Positions 41,320-50,834 of a stretch of DNA of 64,000 nt are shown piece by piece. The notes below the pieces were generated by a model. It was given only the letters and a program-made list of their open reading frames with translations. It was not told the DNA's origin and ran no database searches. Numbering within the stretch: position 1 is the stretch's first letter; every line of letters starts with the position of its first letter. Made by a program: the position numbers and the translations under genes. The DNA is from Pseudomonas kielensis (GTDB taxonomy: Bacteria > Pseudomonadota > Gammaproteobacteria > Pseudomonadales > Pseudomonadaceae), in NCBI RefSeq assembly GCF_014236655.1, contig NZ_JACMYG010000005.1, positions 186,001 through 250,000 of the forward strand, given 5' to 3'.

Positions 41320-41575
41320 GTAATCCCGTGCCTCTATAAAAAATGCTGAAAAATAAGGGGTTTACAAGCTGCAAACCGCTTTAAAACGTGGCGCCAACTC
41401 TATGTTCTGACAGGCGTTTTGCCCACGTACACAATAAATTGACATTAAACTAGCACGACCAAAGGTAACTTTACACCGTCTGTCACAATGGCTTCAGCGA
41501 ATATGTCGATTGGCCAGCAATCCCTACCGGCGAAAATCCTTACTTCCCATAAACATATGGCTTAAACACAGGACG

Positions 41576-44500
41576 TCAGGCGTCCACCATCGCCATCGCC
41601 TCCTCGACATCCACGGCCACCAGACGCGAACAACCGGGCTCGTGCATCGTTACTCCCATCAATTGGTCAGCCATTTCCATGGCGATCTTATTGTGGGTGA
41701 TATAGATGAACTGCACCGTCTGTGACATCTCTTTGACCAGTCTTGCGTAGCGTCCAACGTTAGCGTCATCCAGCGGGGCGTCAACTTCGTCGAGCATACA
41801 GAACGGCGCAGGATTGAGTTTGAAGATGGCAAATACCAGGGCCAATGCGGTCAGGGCTTTTTCGCCACCGGAGAGCAAATGGATGGTGCTGTTCTTCTTC
41901 CCAGGTGGACGCGCCATGATTGTCACCCCTGTATCGAGTAGATCTTCGCCCGTCAGTTCCAAATAAGCGCTGCCGCCACCGAAAACTTTTGGAAACAAGG
42001 CCTGCAAACCACCGTTGATCTGATCAAAGGTGTCCTTGAAGCGGTTGCGGGTTTCCTTGTCGATCTTGCGAATGACGTTTTCCAGGGTATCGAGGGCTTC
42101 CACCAGGTCGGCGTCCTGGGCGTCCAGATAACGTTTACGCTCGGACTGTTGCTGATATTCGTCGATGGCCGCCAGGTTGATCGCCCCCAGACGCTGAATC
42201 CGCGCGGCAATGCGCTCCAGTTCTTCTTCGGCGTCGTTCTCGTTCGCCTCGGCCACCAGGGTCGCGAGCACGCCGTGCAGGTCGTAGCCGTCTTCGAGCA
42301 GTTGCTCCTGCAGGGTTTTGCGACGCACGGTCAGGGCCTGCCATTCCATGCGCTGCTGCTCGAGCTGGCTGCGGATCAACTGCGACTGCTGCTCAGCCTG
42401 GGTGCGCCGCTTCTCGGCCTCGCGCAGCTCACGGTCGGCCTCTTCCAACGCGACCTGGGCGGTGCGCAGTTCTTCATCGACGCTCATGCGCTTGTCGAGC
42501 AACTCTTCGAGCTTGAGCCGCAATTCTTCCAGCGGCGCCTCACCCTCCTCCAGATTGAGGCTCAACTGTTCACGCTTTTCGGTCAGGCGCTCGGACTGCA
42601 GCTCCAAGCGCTCCAGGGCCTGACGCGTGGAGTCGTGTTGCGCCTTGAGCGAGCCCAGGCGCACCGCCAACTGGTGCGCATGGTCCTTGTGCTGCCGGGC
42701 TTCCTGGCGCACCCGGTCGAGGCGCTCGCGCAGGCTGTCACGCTGGGCCAGCAGCAACTCGCGCTGCTCGGTGTCCAGGGCCATGCTGTCGAGGGCGCCT
42801 TGCAATTGCAGGCGCGACTCGCCGATCTGTTCGTACTCCAGCTCGCGCTGCTCGCCCAGCTCCACCAACTCTTCATCGAGCCGGGTACGACGCAAGGTCA
42901 ACTGCTCGGCCTTGGCCTTGCCCGCGGACAATTGCGCCTTCAGCTCGCCCTGTTGGCGCGCTTCGTCCTGCAGCAGGCGGCGCAAGTGTTCACGACCGTT
43001 CTCCTGTTGTCGCTGCTGGGCCCGCAGGTTCTGCAGGGTGGTCTCAAGGTGTTCGACCGTGGCTTCACGCTCCTCGCGCTCCAGGCCCAGGGCCTGGATT
43101 TCCTGGCCACGGGCCAAGACTCCACTTTCGGCTTCGCTGGCGCGGCGCACGCGCAAAAAGTGCCGGCCAATCCAGTAGCCGTCCCGGCTGATCAGGCTTT
43201 CGCCGGCCGCTAACTGGCCACGCAAGGTCAAGCCCTGCTCAAGGGTTTCCACCGGCTTGACCTGGCCCAGCCACGGCGACAGATCGATCTGCGCCTCGAC
43301 CTTGTCCAGCAGGCTGCCTGCGACCCGCACACCGTCGGTACCCGGGCTGAGCAGGCGTAAATCGCCCTGGGCAAAGCCGGCCAGGTCGAAACCGGCGAAA
43401 TCGTCCACCAGCACCGCTTGCAGGTCAGCCCCCAGCACGGTTTCCACCGCCAGCTCCCAGCCCGCCTGCACGCTCAAGCCCTCGGCCAGGCGCGGGCGCT
43501 CGGCCAGCTGCTGCTCACGCAACCATTGCGCCGTGCCGGTGCCCGGGTCGAGTGCGGCTTGCTGCAAGGCCTCCAGCGACGCCAGACGCCCATTGAGTCG
43601 TTGCAGGTCGCCCTGGGCCTGCTGCTGATTGTGCAGGGCCTGCTGCAACTCCTGGCGCAACTGTTCAAGGCGTTCGACCTGGGCCTGTTCGCTGGCCTGC
43701 AAGTCCTCTAGGGTCGCTTCGCTGGCGGCGAGCTGCTCGCTGAGCTCCATGATTGCCGCGTCTTCCGGGTCAGCGGCCAGCAGATCGCGCTCCTCGGCCA
43801 GGCGGCGTTGCCGCTCGGCCAAGCGTTCGACGCTGGTTTCCAACTGTTGAATGCGCGACTGCTGCACCTCGGCCTGGCGCCGGGGCTCGGCCGAACTGAG
43901 GTTGAAGGCGTCCCACTGCTCCTGCCAGCCATGCATGGTGGTTTCGGACTCTTCCAGCGCGGCGGCCGCTTCCTCGGCGGCGGCGCTGGTGATTTCCTGC
44001 TCCGGGGTCAGCATGTCCAGCTCTTCGCCCAGGGTCAGCAACAGCGTGCGGTCGTGGCCCAGGTGGGATTCGGTTTCCAGGCGCGCACGCTCGGCTTCCT
44101 TGAGATCGTCCTGCAGCTGGCGCAAGCGTTGCTGGCCATGCTGGATGCTCTGCTCGACCCGAGCGATGTCGCCGCCGACCGAATAAAAGCGCCCCTGCAC
44201 CAGATTGAAGCGCTCGGACAGGTCGTGGTGACCGTCACGCAAGCGTTCGATGCTCGCATCGGCATTGCGCTGCTCGGCCACCAGGGCCTCGAAACTGATT
44301 TCCTGAGTGCCGATGATCGCTTCACGCTGGCCGACCTGCTCGTTCAGGTCCTGCCAGCGCAGGGCCGACAGCTGGGCCTTGAGCTGACGCTCCTCGGCCT
44401 TGTATTCCTGATACTTCTTGGCGGCCTCGGCCTGGCGGTGCAAACGCTCGAGCTGACGCGTCAGTTCTTCGCGCAGGTCGGTCAGGCGCTCAAGGTTTTC

Positions 44501-45064
44501 GTGGGTGCGACGGATCCGGTTTTCCGTCTCGCGCCGGCGCTCCTTGTACTTGGAGATCCCTGCCGCTTCCTCGATGAAGTTGCGCAGGTCTTCGGGCTTG
44601 GACTCGATCAGCTTGGAGATCATCCCCTGCTCGATGATCGAGTAACTGCGCGGGCCCAGGCCAGTGCCGAGGAAGATGTCGGTGATGTCACGGCGCCGGC
44701 ACTTGGTGCCATTGAGGTAATAGGTGGTCTGGCTGTCGCGGGTGACTTTGCGGCGAATCGAAATCTCCGCATAGGCGGCGTATTCACCGAGCAAGGTGCC
44801 GTCGGAGTTGTCGAACACCAGTTCGATACTGGCCTGGCTCACCGGCTTGCGGCTGGTGGAGCCATTGAAGATGACGTCGGTCATCGACTCGCCGCGCAGG
44901 TTCTTCGCCGAACTCTCGCCCATCACCCAACGTACGGCGTCGATGATGTTCGACTTGCCGCAGCCATTGGGCCCGACCACCGCCGCCATGTTACTGGGGA
45001 AGTTCACCGTGGTCGGGTCGACGAAGGATTTGAACCCCGCCAGTTTGATGCACTTGAGCCGCAC
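41576..45064 (-). CDS. smc: Chromosome segregation ATPase SMC
   Basis: A 1162-residue SMC protein, from GTG 45064 (MRLKCIKLAGFKSFVDPT). Walker A VGPNGCGKSNIIDA lies near the N-terminus, long coiled coils flank a hinge (about 500-650), and the C-terminal head has LSGGEKALTALALVFA (signature) and CMLDEVDAPLDDANV (Walker B). It forms the condensin-like complex with ScpA/ScpB. The start is 2 bases after the stop of the GntR gene upstream, so they are probably cotranscribed. Confidence 0.96.
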   Translation of the reverse strand: MRLKCIKLAGFKSFVDPTTVNFPSNMAAVVGPNGCGKSNIIDAVRWVMGESSAKNLRGESMTDVIFNGSTSRKPVSQASIELVFDNSDGTLLGEYAAYAEISIRRKVTRDSQTTYYLNGTKCRRRDITDIFLGTGLGPRSYSIIEQGMISKLIESKPEDLRNFIEEAAGISKYKERRRETENRIRRTHENLERLTDLREELTRQLERLHRQAEAAKKYQEYKAEERQLKAQLSALRWQDLNEQVGQREAIIGTQEISFEALVAEQRNADASIERLRDGHHDLSERFNLVQGRFYSVGGDIARVEQSIQHGQQRLRQLQDDLKEAERARLETESHLGHDRTLLLTLGEELDMLTPEQEITSAAAEEAAAALEESETTMHGWQEQWDAFNLSSAEPRRQAEVQQSRIQQLETSVERLAERQRRLAEERDLLAADPEDAAIMELSEQLAASEATLEDLQASEQAQVERLEQLRQELQQALHNQQQAQGDLQRLNGRLASLEALQQAALDPGTGTAQWLREQQLAERPRLAEGLSVQAGWELAVETVLGADLQAVLVDDFAGFDLAGFAQGDLRLLSPGTDGVRVAGSLLDKVEAQIDLSPWLGQVKPVETLEQGLTLRGQLAAGESLISRDGYWIGRHFLRVRRASEAESGVLARGQEIQALGLEREEREATVEHLETTLQNLRAQQRQQENGREHLRRLLQDEARQQGELKAQLSAGKAKAEQLTLRRTRLDEELVELGEQRELEYEQIGESRLQLQGALDSMALDTEQRELLLAQRDSLRERLDRVRQEARQHKDHAHQLAVRLGSLKAQHDSTRQALERLELQSERLTEKREQLSLNLEEGEAPLEELRLKLEELLDKRMSVDEELRTAQVALEEADRELREAEKRRTQAEQQSQLIRSQLEQQRMEWQALTVRRKTLQEQLLEDGYDLHGVLATLVAEANENDAEEELERIAARIQRLGAINLAAIDEYQQQSERKRYLDAQDADLVEALDTLENVIRKIDKETRNRFKDTFDQINGGLQALFPKVFGGGSAYLELTGEDLLDTGVTIMARPPGKKNSTIHLLSGGEKALTALALVFAIFKLNPAPFCMLDEVDAPLDDANVGRYARLVKEMSQTVQFIYITHNKIAMEMADQLMGVTMHEPGCSRLVAVDVEEAMAMVDA

Positions 45065-45066
45065 GC

Positions 45067-45726
45067 TCAGGCCGCCGGCAAGGCAGACAGCACCAGGTCG
45101 CAACTGCGCTGGGCGTAGGCCGAGAGCACGATGCGGATCTGTGGCAGGTCACGGGCCAGCACGGCGGCGAGCAGGCGATCGAACAGTTCGAGGAACTCGC
45201 TCATTTCCGCCTTGCGTTGTTCCAGGGCCAGGAAATACGCACGGCTCATGGCCGGCTGCAGGTTCTCGACGGTTTCCTGCAGGTAGGGGTTATCGGCGAA
45301 CGGGTACGCGGCACGCATCACATTGAAGCTGTCGTCGACAAAGGTGCGGATGTCCTGGCGTTCGTAGCTGGCGTTCAGCCGCTGCTGGATCTGCACGAAG
45401 GGCGCCATGTCGGCCTGGACTTGCCAGCCATTGGCCACGGCGTTGCCCAGCAGGATGTACAGCTCGCTCATCAGGGTGCACAGGCTCTGCACCTTGTGCG
45501 CGGTGAGCTCGGTGACATGGGCGCCGCGTCGCGGCAGGATCGCGACCAGGTGGCGTCGTTCGAGGATCAGCAAGGCTTCACGGACCGAACCGCGGCTGAC
45601 ATTGAGCGCCAGCGTGACCTTCTGTTCCTGGATGCGCTCTCCTGGCTTCATTTCGCCGCGAATGATGCGTTCGGCGAGGTGTTGAGCAATTTGCTCGGCG
45701 AGGCTGTCCGGCGCCTTGAACGTCAT
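45067..45726 (-). CDS. GntR-family (FadR/FCD type) regulator, likely of the xdh genes
   Basis: A 219-residue regulator. The N-terminal winged HTH (LAERIIRGEMKPGERIQEQKV, NVSRGSVREALLILERRHLV) is followed by an all-helical FCD effector domain (about 90-215). It is divergent from xdhA with a 266-base gap containing two tandem palindromes, so it probably controls purine oxidation in response to a purine-derived ligand. Target and ligand are inferred. Confidence 0.88.
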   Translation of the reverse strand: MTFKAPDSLAEQIAQHLAERIIRGEMKPGERIQEQKVTLALNVSRGSVREALLILERRHLVAILPRRGAHVTELTAHKVQSLCTLMSELYILLGNAVANGWQVQADMAPFVQIQQRLNASYERQDIRTFVDDSFNVMRAAYPFADNPYLQETVENLQPAMSRAYFLALEQRKAEMSEFLELFDRLLAAVLARDLPQIRIVLSAYAQRSCDLVLSALPAA

Positions 45727-45812
45727 GGTTTTCCTTCAAACTCTTCGATCTGTACAAGCGGCGCAGTGTAGCGCACTTGGTAGTGGATGATGCAGGGCCC
45801 GGCCAGTGGAAA

Positions 45813-45829
45813 TTGGCACGATTCAAGCA
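45813..45829 (+). promoter_or_regulatory. Candidate sigma-54 promoter upstream of xdhA
   Basis: TTGGCACG (45813-45820), ATTC, AAGCA (45825-45829). The invariant GG (45815-45816) and GC (45827-45828) are exactly 10 bases apart. The -24 element is a full match; the -12 element has only the GC. Nitrogen control of purine use through NtrC would make sense. The start would lie near 45840. Confidence 0.45.
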
Positions 45830-45897
45830 AAAAGCGAGCTGGGCCCAGAGGGTCAATACTCAAAGCAGGGGTTGCTGATCGACAAAAGGTAATTTCC

Positions 45898-45934
45898 TGA
45901 CCTTTAAGTCAGAAAACCATTGACCGAAAAGTCA
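45898..45934 (+). promoter_or_regulatory. Tandem palindromic operator upstream of xdhA
   Basis: TGAC-CTTTAA-GTCA (45898-45911) and TGAC-CGAAAA-GTCA (45921-45934), centres 23 bases apart, about two helical turns. The arms are identical in both. A related half-pattern TGATAAATTCGGGTCA follows. Probable binding sites for the divergent GntR regulator. Confidence 0.6.
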
Positions 45935-45992
45935 GACCTGATAAATTCGGGTCATAACGGTTAACAACAATAATGAGTCTGCGAGGCCTTCC

Positions 45993-47447
45993 GTGATCCA
46001 GTTTTTACTAAACCAGGAACTCCGTAGCGAGCACGCCCTGGACCCCAACCTGACCGTGCTCAACTACCTGCGCGAGCACCTGGGCAAGTCCGGCACCAAA
46101 GAAGGTTGCGCCAGTGGTGACTGTGGCGCGTGCACTGTGGTGGTCGGTGAACTGCAACGTGACGACGACGGCCGCGAACATATTCGCTATCGCAGCCTCA
46201 ACTCGTGCCTGACGTTTGTCTCCTCGTTGCATGGCAAACAGCTGATCAGCGTCGAAGACCTCAAGCATCAGGGCCAACTGCACAGCGTGCAGCAAGCCAT
46301 GGTCGAATGCCACGGCTCGCAGTGCGGCTTCTGTACGCCGGGGTTCGTCATGTCGCTGTTTGCCCTGCAGAAAAACAGCGACCAGCCCGACGCCCACAAG
46401 GCCCATGAAGCCCTCGCCGGCAACCTCTGCCGCTGCACCGGCTACCGGCCGATTCTCGAAGCCGCCGAACAGTCCTGCTGCGCTAAACAACCCGACCAGT
46501 TCGATGCCCGTGAAGCCGAGACCATCGCCCGCCTGAAGGCCATTGCCCCCACCGACATCGGTGAACTCAACAGCGGCGACAAACGCTGCCTGGTGCCGTT
46601 GACCGTGGCTGACCTGGCCGACCTCTACGACGCCTACCCGCAAGCCCGGCTGTTGGCCGGCGGCACCGACCTGGCGCTGGAAGTCACTCAGTTCCACCGC
46701 ACCCTGCCCGTGATGATCTACGTCGGCAACGTTGCCGAAATGAAGCGCATCGAGCATTTTGCCGATCGCCTGGAAATCGGTGCAGCCACCGCCCTCTCCG
46801 ACTGCTACGAGGCCCTGAAGGCCGAGTACCCGGACTTCGGTGAACTGCTGCAACGCTTCGCCTCCTTGCAGATCCGCAACCAGGGCACCCTGGGCGGCAA
46901 CATCGGCAATGCTTCGCCCATCGGCGACTCGCCACCGCTGCTGATCGCCCTGGGCGCACAGATCGTGCTGTGCAAAGGCAACACCCGCCGCACCCTGGCC
47001 CTGGAAGATTACTTCATCGATTACCGAGTCACCGCGCGCCAGGAAAGCGAATTCATCGAGAAGATCATTGTGCCGCGCGCCAGCGCCGCGCAGCAGTTCC
47101 GCGCCTACAAGGTGTCCAAGCGCCTGGACGATGATATTTCCGCAGTCTGCGCCGCCTTCAATCTGCGTATCGACAATGGCGTGATCGCCGACGCCCGCGT
47201 CGCCTTCGGCGGCATGGCCGCCACCCCGAAACGGGCCAAAAGCTGCGAAGCGGCGCTGCTCGGCGCGGCCTGGAACCATGCCACCGTCGAAGCCGCCTGC
47301 GCTGCCCTGGCAGAAGATTTCACCCCGCTCTCGGACTTCCGCGCCAGCAAGGAATACCGCCTGCTCAGCGCGCAGAACCTGCTGCGCAAATACTTCATCG
47401 AACTGCAAACACCGCACATCGAGACCCGGGTGACCGCTTATGTCTAA
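45993..47447 (+). CDS. xdhA: Xanthine dehydrogenase, small subunit (FeS and FAD)
   Basis: A 484-residue electron-transfer subunit. N-terminal plant-type [2Fe-2S] domain (KEGCASGDCGACTVV), a second [2Fe-2S] helical domain (SQCGFCTPGFVMS, GNLCRCTGYRPI) and a FAD domain (LLAGGTDLALEVT, GTLGGNIGNASPIGDSPP). It oxidises hypoxanthine and xanthine to urate with XdhB and NAD+ in the cytoplasm. The gene ends overlapping xdhB by 8 bases. The start codon is GTG. Confidence 0.96.
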   Translation: MIQFLLNQELRSEHALDPNLTVLNYLREHLGKSGTKEGCASGDCGACTVVVGELQRDDDGREHIRYRSLNSCLTFVSSLHGKQLISVEDLKHQGQLHSVQQAMVECHGSQCGFCTPGFVMSLFALQKNSDQPDAHKAHEALAGNLCRCTGYRPILEAAEQSCCAKQPDQFDAREAETIARLKAIAPTDIGELNSGDKRCLVPLTVADLADLYDAYPQARLLAGGTDLALEVTQFHRTLPVMIYVGNVAEMKRIEHFADRLEIGAATALSDCYEALKAEYPDFGELLQRFASLQIRNQGTLGGNIGNASPIGDSPPLLIALGAQIVLCKGNTRRTLALEDYFIDYRVTARQESEFIEKIIVPRASAAQQFRAYKVSKRLDDDISAVCAAFNLRIDNGVIADARVAFGGMAATPKRAKSCEAALLGAAWNHATVEAACAALAEDFTPLSDFRASKEYRLLSAQNLLRKYFIELQTPHIETRVTAYV

Positions 47448-49839
47448 TCATCACGCCGTAGAGAAGACCCAGGCCGAACTGGCTGAACTGTTCGCCAAGG
47501 ACCTGACCACCGGGGTCGGCCGCAGCGTCAAGCACGACAGCGCCGCCAAGCACGTGTCCGGTGAAGCGCAGTACATCGATGACCGGCTGGAGTTTCCCAA
47601 TCAGCTGCATGTCTATGCACGGTTGTCGGACCGCGCCCACGCGAAAATCATCAGCATCGACACCCAGCCCTGCTACGCCTTCGAAGGCGTGCGCATCGCC
47701 GTTACCCATAAAGACATACCAGGCCTGAAAGACATCGGACCGCTGTTGCCGGGCGACCCACTGCTGGCGATCGATGACGTGCAATTCGTCGGTCAACCCG
47801 TGCTCGCCGTGGCAGCGAAAGACCTGGAAACCGCACGCAAGGCGGCCATGGCCGCGATCATCGAATATGAAGACCTGGAGCCGGTACTGGACGTGGTCGA
47901 AGCCCTGCGCAAACGCCACTTCGTGCTCGACAGCCACACCCACCAGCGCGGCGACTCGGCCACTGCGCTCGCCACCGCCGAACATCGCATCCAGGGCACG
48001 CTGCACATCGGCGGCCAGGAGCACTTCTACCTGGAAACCCAGATTTCCTCGGTGATGCCAACTGAAGACGGCGGCATGATCGTCTACTGCTCGACCCAGA
48101 ACCCCACCGAAGTGCAGAAACTGGTGGCCGAAGTCCTCGACGTGTCGATGAACAAGATCGTGGTCGACATGCGCCGCATGGGCGGCGGTTTCGGCGGCAA
48201 GGAAACCCAGGCTGCCAGCCCGGCGTGCCTGTGTGCGGTGATCGCCCACCTGACGGGCCAACCGACCAAGATGCGCCTGCCACGGGTCGAAGACATGCTG
48301 ATGACCGGCAAGCGTCACCCGTTCTATGTCGAGTACGACGTCGGCTTCGACAGCAGCGGACGCCTGCATGGGATCGCCCTGGACCTGGCGGGCAATTGCG
48401 GGTGCTCGCCGGACCTGTCGGCTTCCATCGTCGACCGGGCGATGTTTCACTCCGACAACTCCTACTACCTGGGCGATGCGACCATCAACGGTCACCGCTG
48501 CAAGACCAACACCGCCTCCAACACCGCCTACCGTGGTTTCGGCGGCCCTCAGGGCATGGTTGCCATCGAAGAGGTGATGGACGCCATTGCCCGCCACCTG
48601 GGCCTCGACCCGCTGGCCGTGCGCAAGGCCAACTACTACGGCAAGACCGAGCGCAACGTCACCCACTACTACCAGACCGTCGAGCACAACATGCTCGAAG
48701 AAATGACCGCTGAACTGGAAGAGAGCAGCCAATACGCCGAGCGTCGCGAAGCGATCCGCCGCTACAACGCCAACAGCCCGATCCTGAAAAAGGGCCTGGC
48801 GCTGACCCCGGTGAAATTCGGCATTTCCTTCACCGCCAGCTTCCTCAACCAGGCGGGCGCGTTGATCCACGTCTACACCGACGGCAGTATCCACCTCAAC
48901 CATGGCGGCACCGAGATGGGTCAAGGCCTGAACATCAAGGTCGCGCAGGTGGTGGCCGAAGTGTTCCAGGTGGAAATCGACCGCGTGCAGATCACCGCGA
49001 CCAATACCGACAAGGTGCCGAACACCTCGCCGACCGCCGCCTCCAGCGGCGCCGATCTCAACGGCAAAGCGGCGCAGAACGCCGCAGAAATCATCAAGCA
49101 GCGCCTGGTGGAGTTCGCCGCACGCAAATATGAAGTCAGCGAAGCCGACGTGGTGTTCCACAACGGTCACGTGCGGGTCCGCGACCACATCCTGACCTTC
49201 GAGGCGCTGATCCAGCAGGCGTATTTCGCCCAAGTCTCGCTGTCCAGCACCGGCTTCTACAAGACCCCGAAAATCTTCTACGACCGTAGCCAGGCCCGTG
49301 GTCGGCCGTTCTATTACTTCGCCTTCGGCGCCGCCTGCTGCGAAGTGATCATCGACACCCTGACCGGCGAATACAAAATGCTGCGCACCGACATCCTGCA
49401 TGATGTCGGCGCCTCGCTGAACCCGGCCATCGATATCGGCCAGGTCGAAGGCGGCTTCATCCAGGGCATGGGCTGGCTGACCATGGAAGAGCTGGTCTGG
49501 AACAACAAGGGCAAGCTGATGACCAACGGCCCGGCCAGCTACAAGATCCCGGCGGTGGCTGACATGCCGCTGGACCTGCGGGTCAAGCTGGTGGAAAACC
49601 GCAAGAACCCGGAAGACACCGTGTTCCACTCCAAGGCCGTGGGCGAGCCGCCGTTCATGCTCGGCATCGCCGCCTGGTGTGCGATCAAGGACGCCGTGGC
49701 GAGCCTGGGCGATTACAAACATCAGCCGAACATCGACGCACCGGCGACCCCGGAGCGGGTGTTGTGGGGCTGTGAACAGATGCGCCAGTTGAAGGCGGTG
49801 AAGCCAGTCGAAACTGAGCCTGAGCTGGCTCCGCTCTAG
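47440..49839 (+). CDS. xdhB: Xanthine dehydrogenase, molybdenum subunit
   Basis: A 799-residue molybdopterin-binding subunit that carries out hydroxylation of purines. Motifs are MGGGFGGKETQ and TAYRGFGGPQGMV near the cofactor, GTEMGQGLNIKVAQVVAE, and the C-terminal AVGEPPFMLGIA with the catalytic Glu. No truncation. It needs XdhC for cofactor loading, encoded next. Confidence 0.96.
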   Translation: MSNHHAVEKTQAELAELFAKDLTTGVGRSVKHDSAAKHVSGEAQYIDDRLEFPNQLHVYARLSDRAHAKIISIDTQPCYAFEGVRIAVTHKDIPGLKDIGPLLPGDPLLAIDDVQFVGQPVLAVAAKDLETARKAAMAAIIEYEDLEPVLDVVEALRKRHFVLDSHTHQRGDSATALATAEHRIQGTLHIGGQEHFYLETQISSVMPTEDGGMIVYCSTQNPTEVQKLVAEVLDVSMNKIVVDMRRMGGGFGGKETQAASPACLCAVIAHLTGQPTKMRLPRVEDMLMTGKRHPFYVEYDVGFDSSGRLHGIALDLAGNCGCSPDLSASIVDRAMFHSDNSYYLGDATINGHRCKTNTASNTAYRGFGGPQGMVAIEEVMDAIARHLGLDPLAVRKANYYGKTERNVTHYYQTVEHNMLEEMTAELEESSQYAERREAIRRYNANSPILKKGLALTPVKFGISFTASFLNQAGALIHVYTDGSIHLNHGGTEMGQGLNIKVAQVVAEVFQVEIDRVQITATNTDKVPNTSPTAASSGADLNGKAAQNAAEIIKQRLVEFAARKYEVSEADVVFHNGHVRVRDHILTFEALIQQAYFAQVSLSSTGFYKTPKIFYDRSQARGRPFYYFAFGAACCEVIIDTLTGEYKMLRTDILHDVGASLNPAIDIGQVEGGFIQGMGWLTMEELVWNNKGKLMTNGPASYKIPAVADMPLDLRVKLVENRKNPEDTVFHSKAVGEPPFMLGIAAWCAIKDAVASLGDYKHQPNIDAPATPERVLWGCEQMRQLKAVKPVETEPELAPL

Positions 49840-49855
49840 GACCGAAGTGCGGCCA

Positions 49856-49946
49856 ATCGCTAGCAGGGCTAGCTCCCACAGAACTTGTGTTGAATTCAGA
49901 TTCTGTGAACACCACAAAACACTGTGGGAGCTAGCCTGCTAGCGAT
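49856..49946. repeat. REP doublet between xdhB and xdhC
   Basis: Inverted REP copies ATCGCTAGCAGGGCTAGCTC (49856 on) and its near-inverse GAGCTAGCCTGCTAGCGAT (49928-49946), both reading into CCCACAG / CTGTGGG. It matches the element after apt. It splits the xdh operon at the xdhB-xdhC junction. Confidence 0.85.
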
Positions 49947-49982
49947 GACGGCCGAACAGACAATGAAGATGTCGAGGTGAAC

Positions 49983-50825
49983 ATGTACAACTGGATCGAC
50001 GCCCTCGCCGACCTGCAATCCCAGGGCGAAGCCTGCGTCCTGGTGACCATCATCGAAGAGCTCGGCTCGACGCCGCGCAACGCGGGCTCGAAAATGGTCA
50101 TCAGCGCCACGCACACCTACGACACCATCGGTGGCGGGCATCTGGAATACAAGGCGATGCAGATCGCCCGCGAGATGCTGGCCAGCGGCAAGCAGGACAC
50201 CCACCTGGAGCGCTTCAGCCTCGGAGCCAGCCTCGGCCAGTGCTGTGGCGGCGCCACCGTGCTGCTGTTCGAACCCATGGGCCAGGTGCAGGCACAGATC
50301 GCCGTGTTTGGCGCCGGCCACGTCGGCCGCGCCCTGGTTCCCCTGCTCGCCAGCCTGCCCTGCCGGGTGCGCTGGATCGACTCGCGGGACGCCGAGTTCC
50401 CGGAACACATTCCCCATGGCGTGCGTAAAATCGTCAGCGAAGAACCGGTGGACGAAATCGACGACCTGCCGGTGGGCAGCTACTGCATCGTCATGACCCA
50501 CAATCACCAGCTCGACCTGGAGCTCACGGCCGCCATCCTCAAGCGCAACGACTTCGCCTACTTCGGCCTGATCGGCTCGAAGACCAAGCGCGTGAAGTTC
50601 GAACACCGCCTGCGCGATCGCGGATTCGACAACAGCACCGTGCAACGCATGCGCTGCCCGATGGGCATCGGCGAAGTCAAAGGCAAGTTGCCTGTGGAAA
50701 TTGCCATCTCCATCGCCGGCGAAATCATCGCCACCTATAACGCGAATTTCGGCCAGGGCACCGCTCGCGCCGAACCCATTGCCAAACTGCTGCCCGCTTC
50801 ACGCCGCAGTCAAGCCACGAACTGA
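49983..50825 (+). CDS. xdhC: XdhC, molybdenum cofactor insertion chaperone
   Basis: A 280-residue protein that binds sulfurated molybdopterin and loads it into xanthine dehydrogenase. The N-terminal XdhC/CoxI domain (VTIIEELGSTPRNAGSKMV, LGQCCGGATVLL with the conserved cysteines) is followed by a Rossmann-like half (IAVFGAGHVGRALVPLL). Start ATG 49983 follows GAGGTGA. It is separated from xdhB by a REP doublet. Confidence 0.94.
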   Translation: MYNWIDALADLQSQGEACVLVTIIEELGSTPRNAGSKMVISATHTYDTIGGGHLEYKAMQIAREMLASGKQDTHLERFSLGASLGQCCGGATVLLFEPMGQVQAQIAVFGAGHVGRALVPLLASLPCRVRWIDSRDAEFPEHIPHGVRKIVSEEPVDEIDDLPVGSYCIVMTHNHQLDLELTAAILKRNDFAYFGLIGSKTKRVKFEHRLRDRGFDNSTVQRMRCPMGIGEVKGKLPVEIAISIAGEIIATYNANFGQGTARAEPIAKLLPASRRSQATN

Positions 50826-50834
50826 GAACCACCC

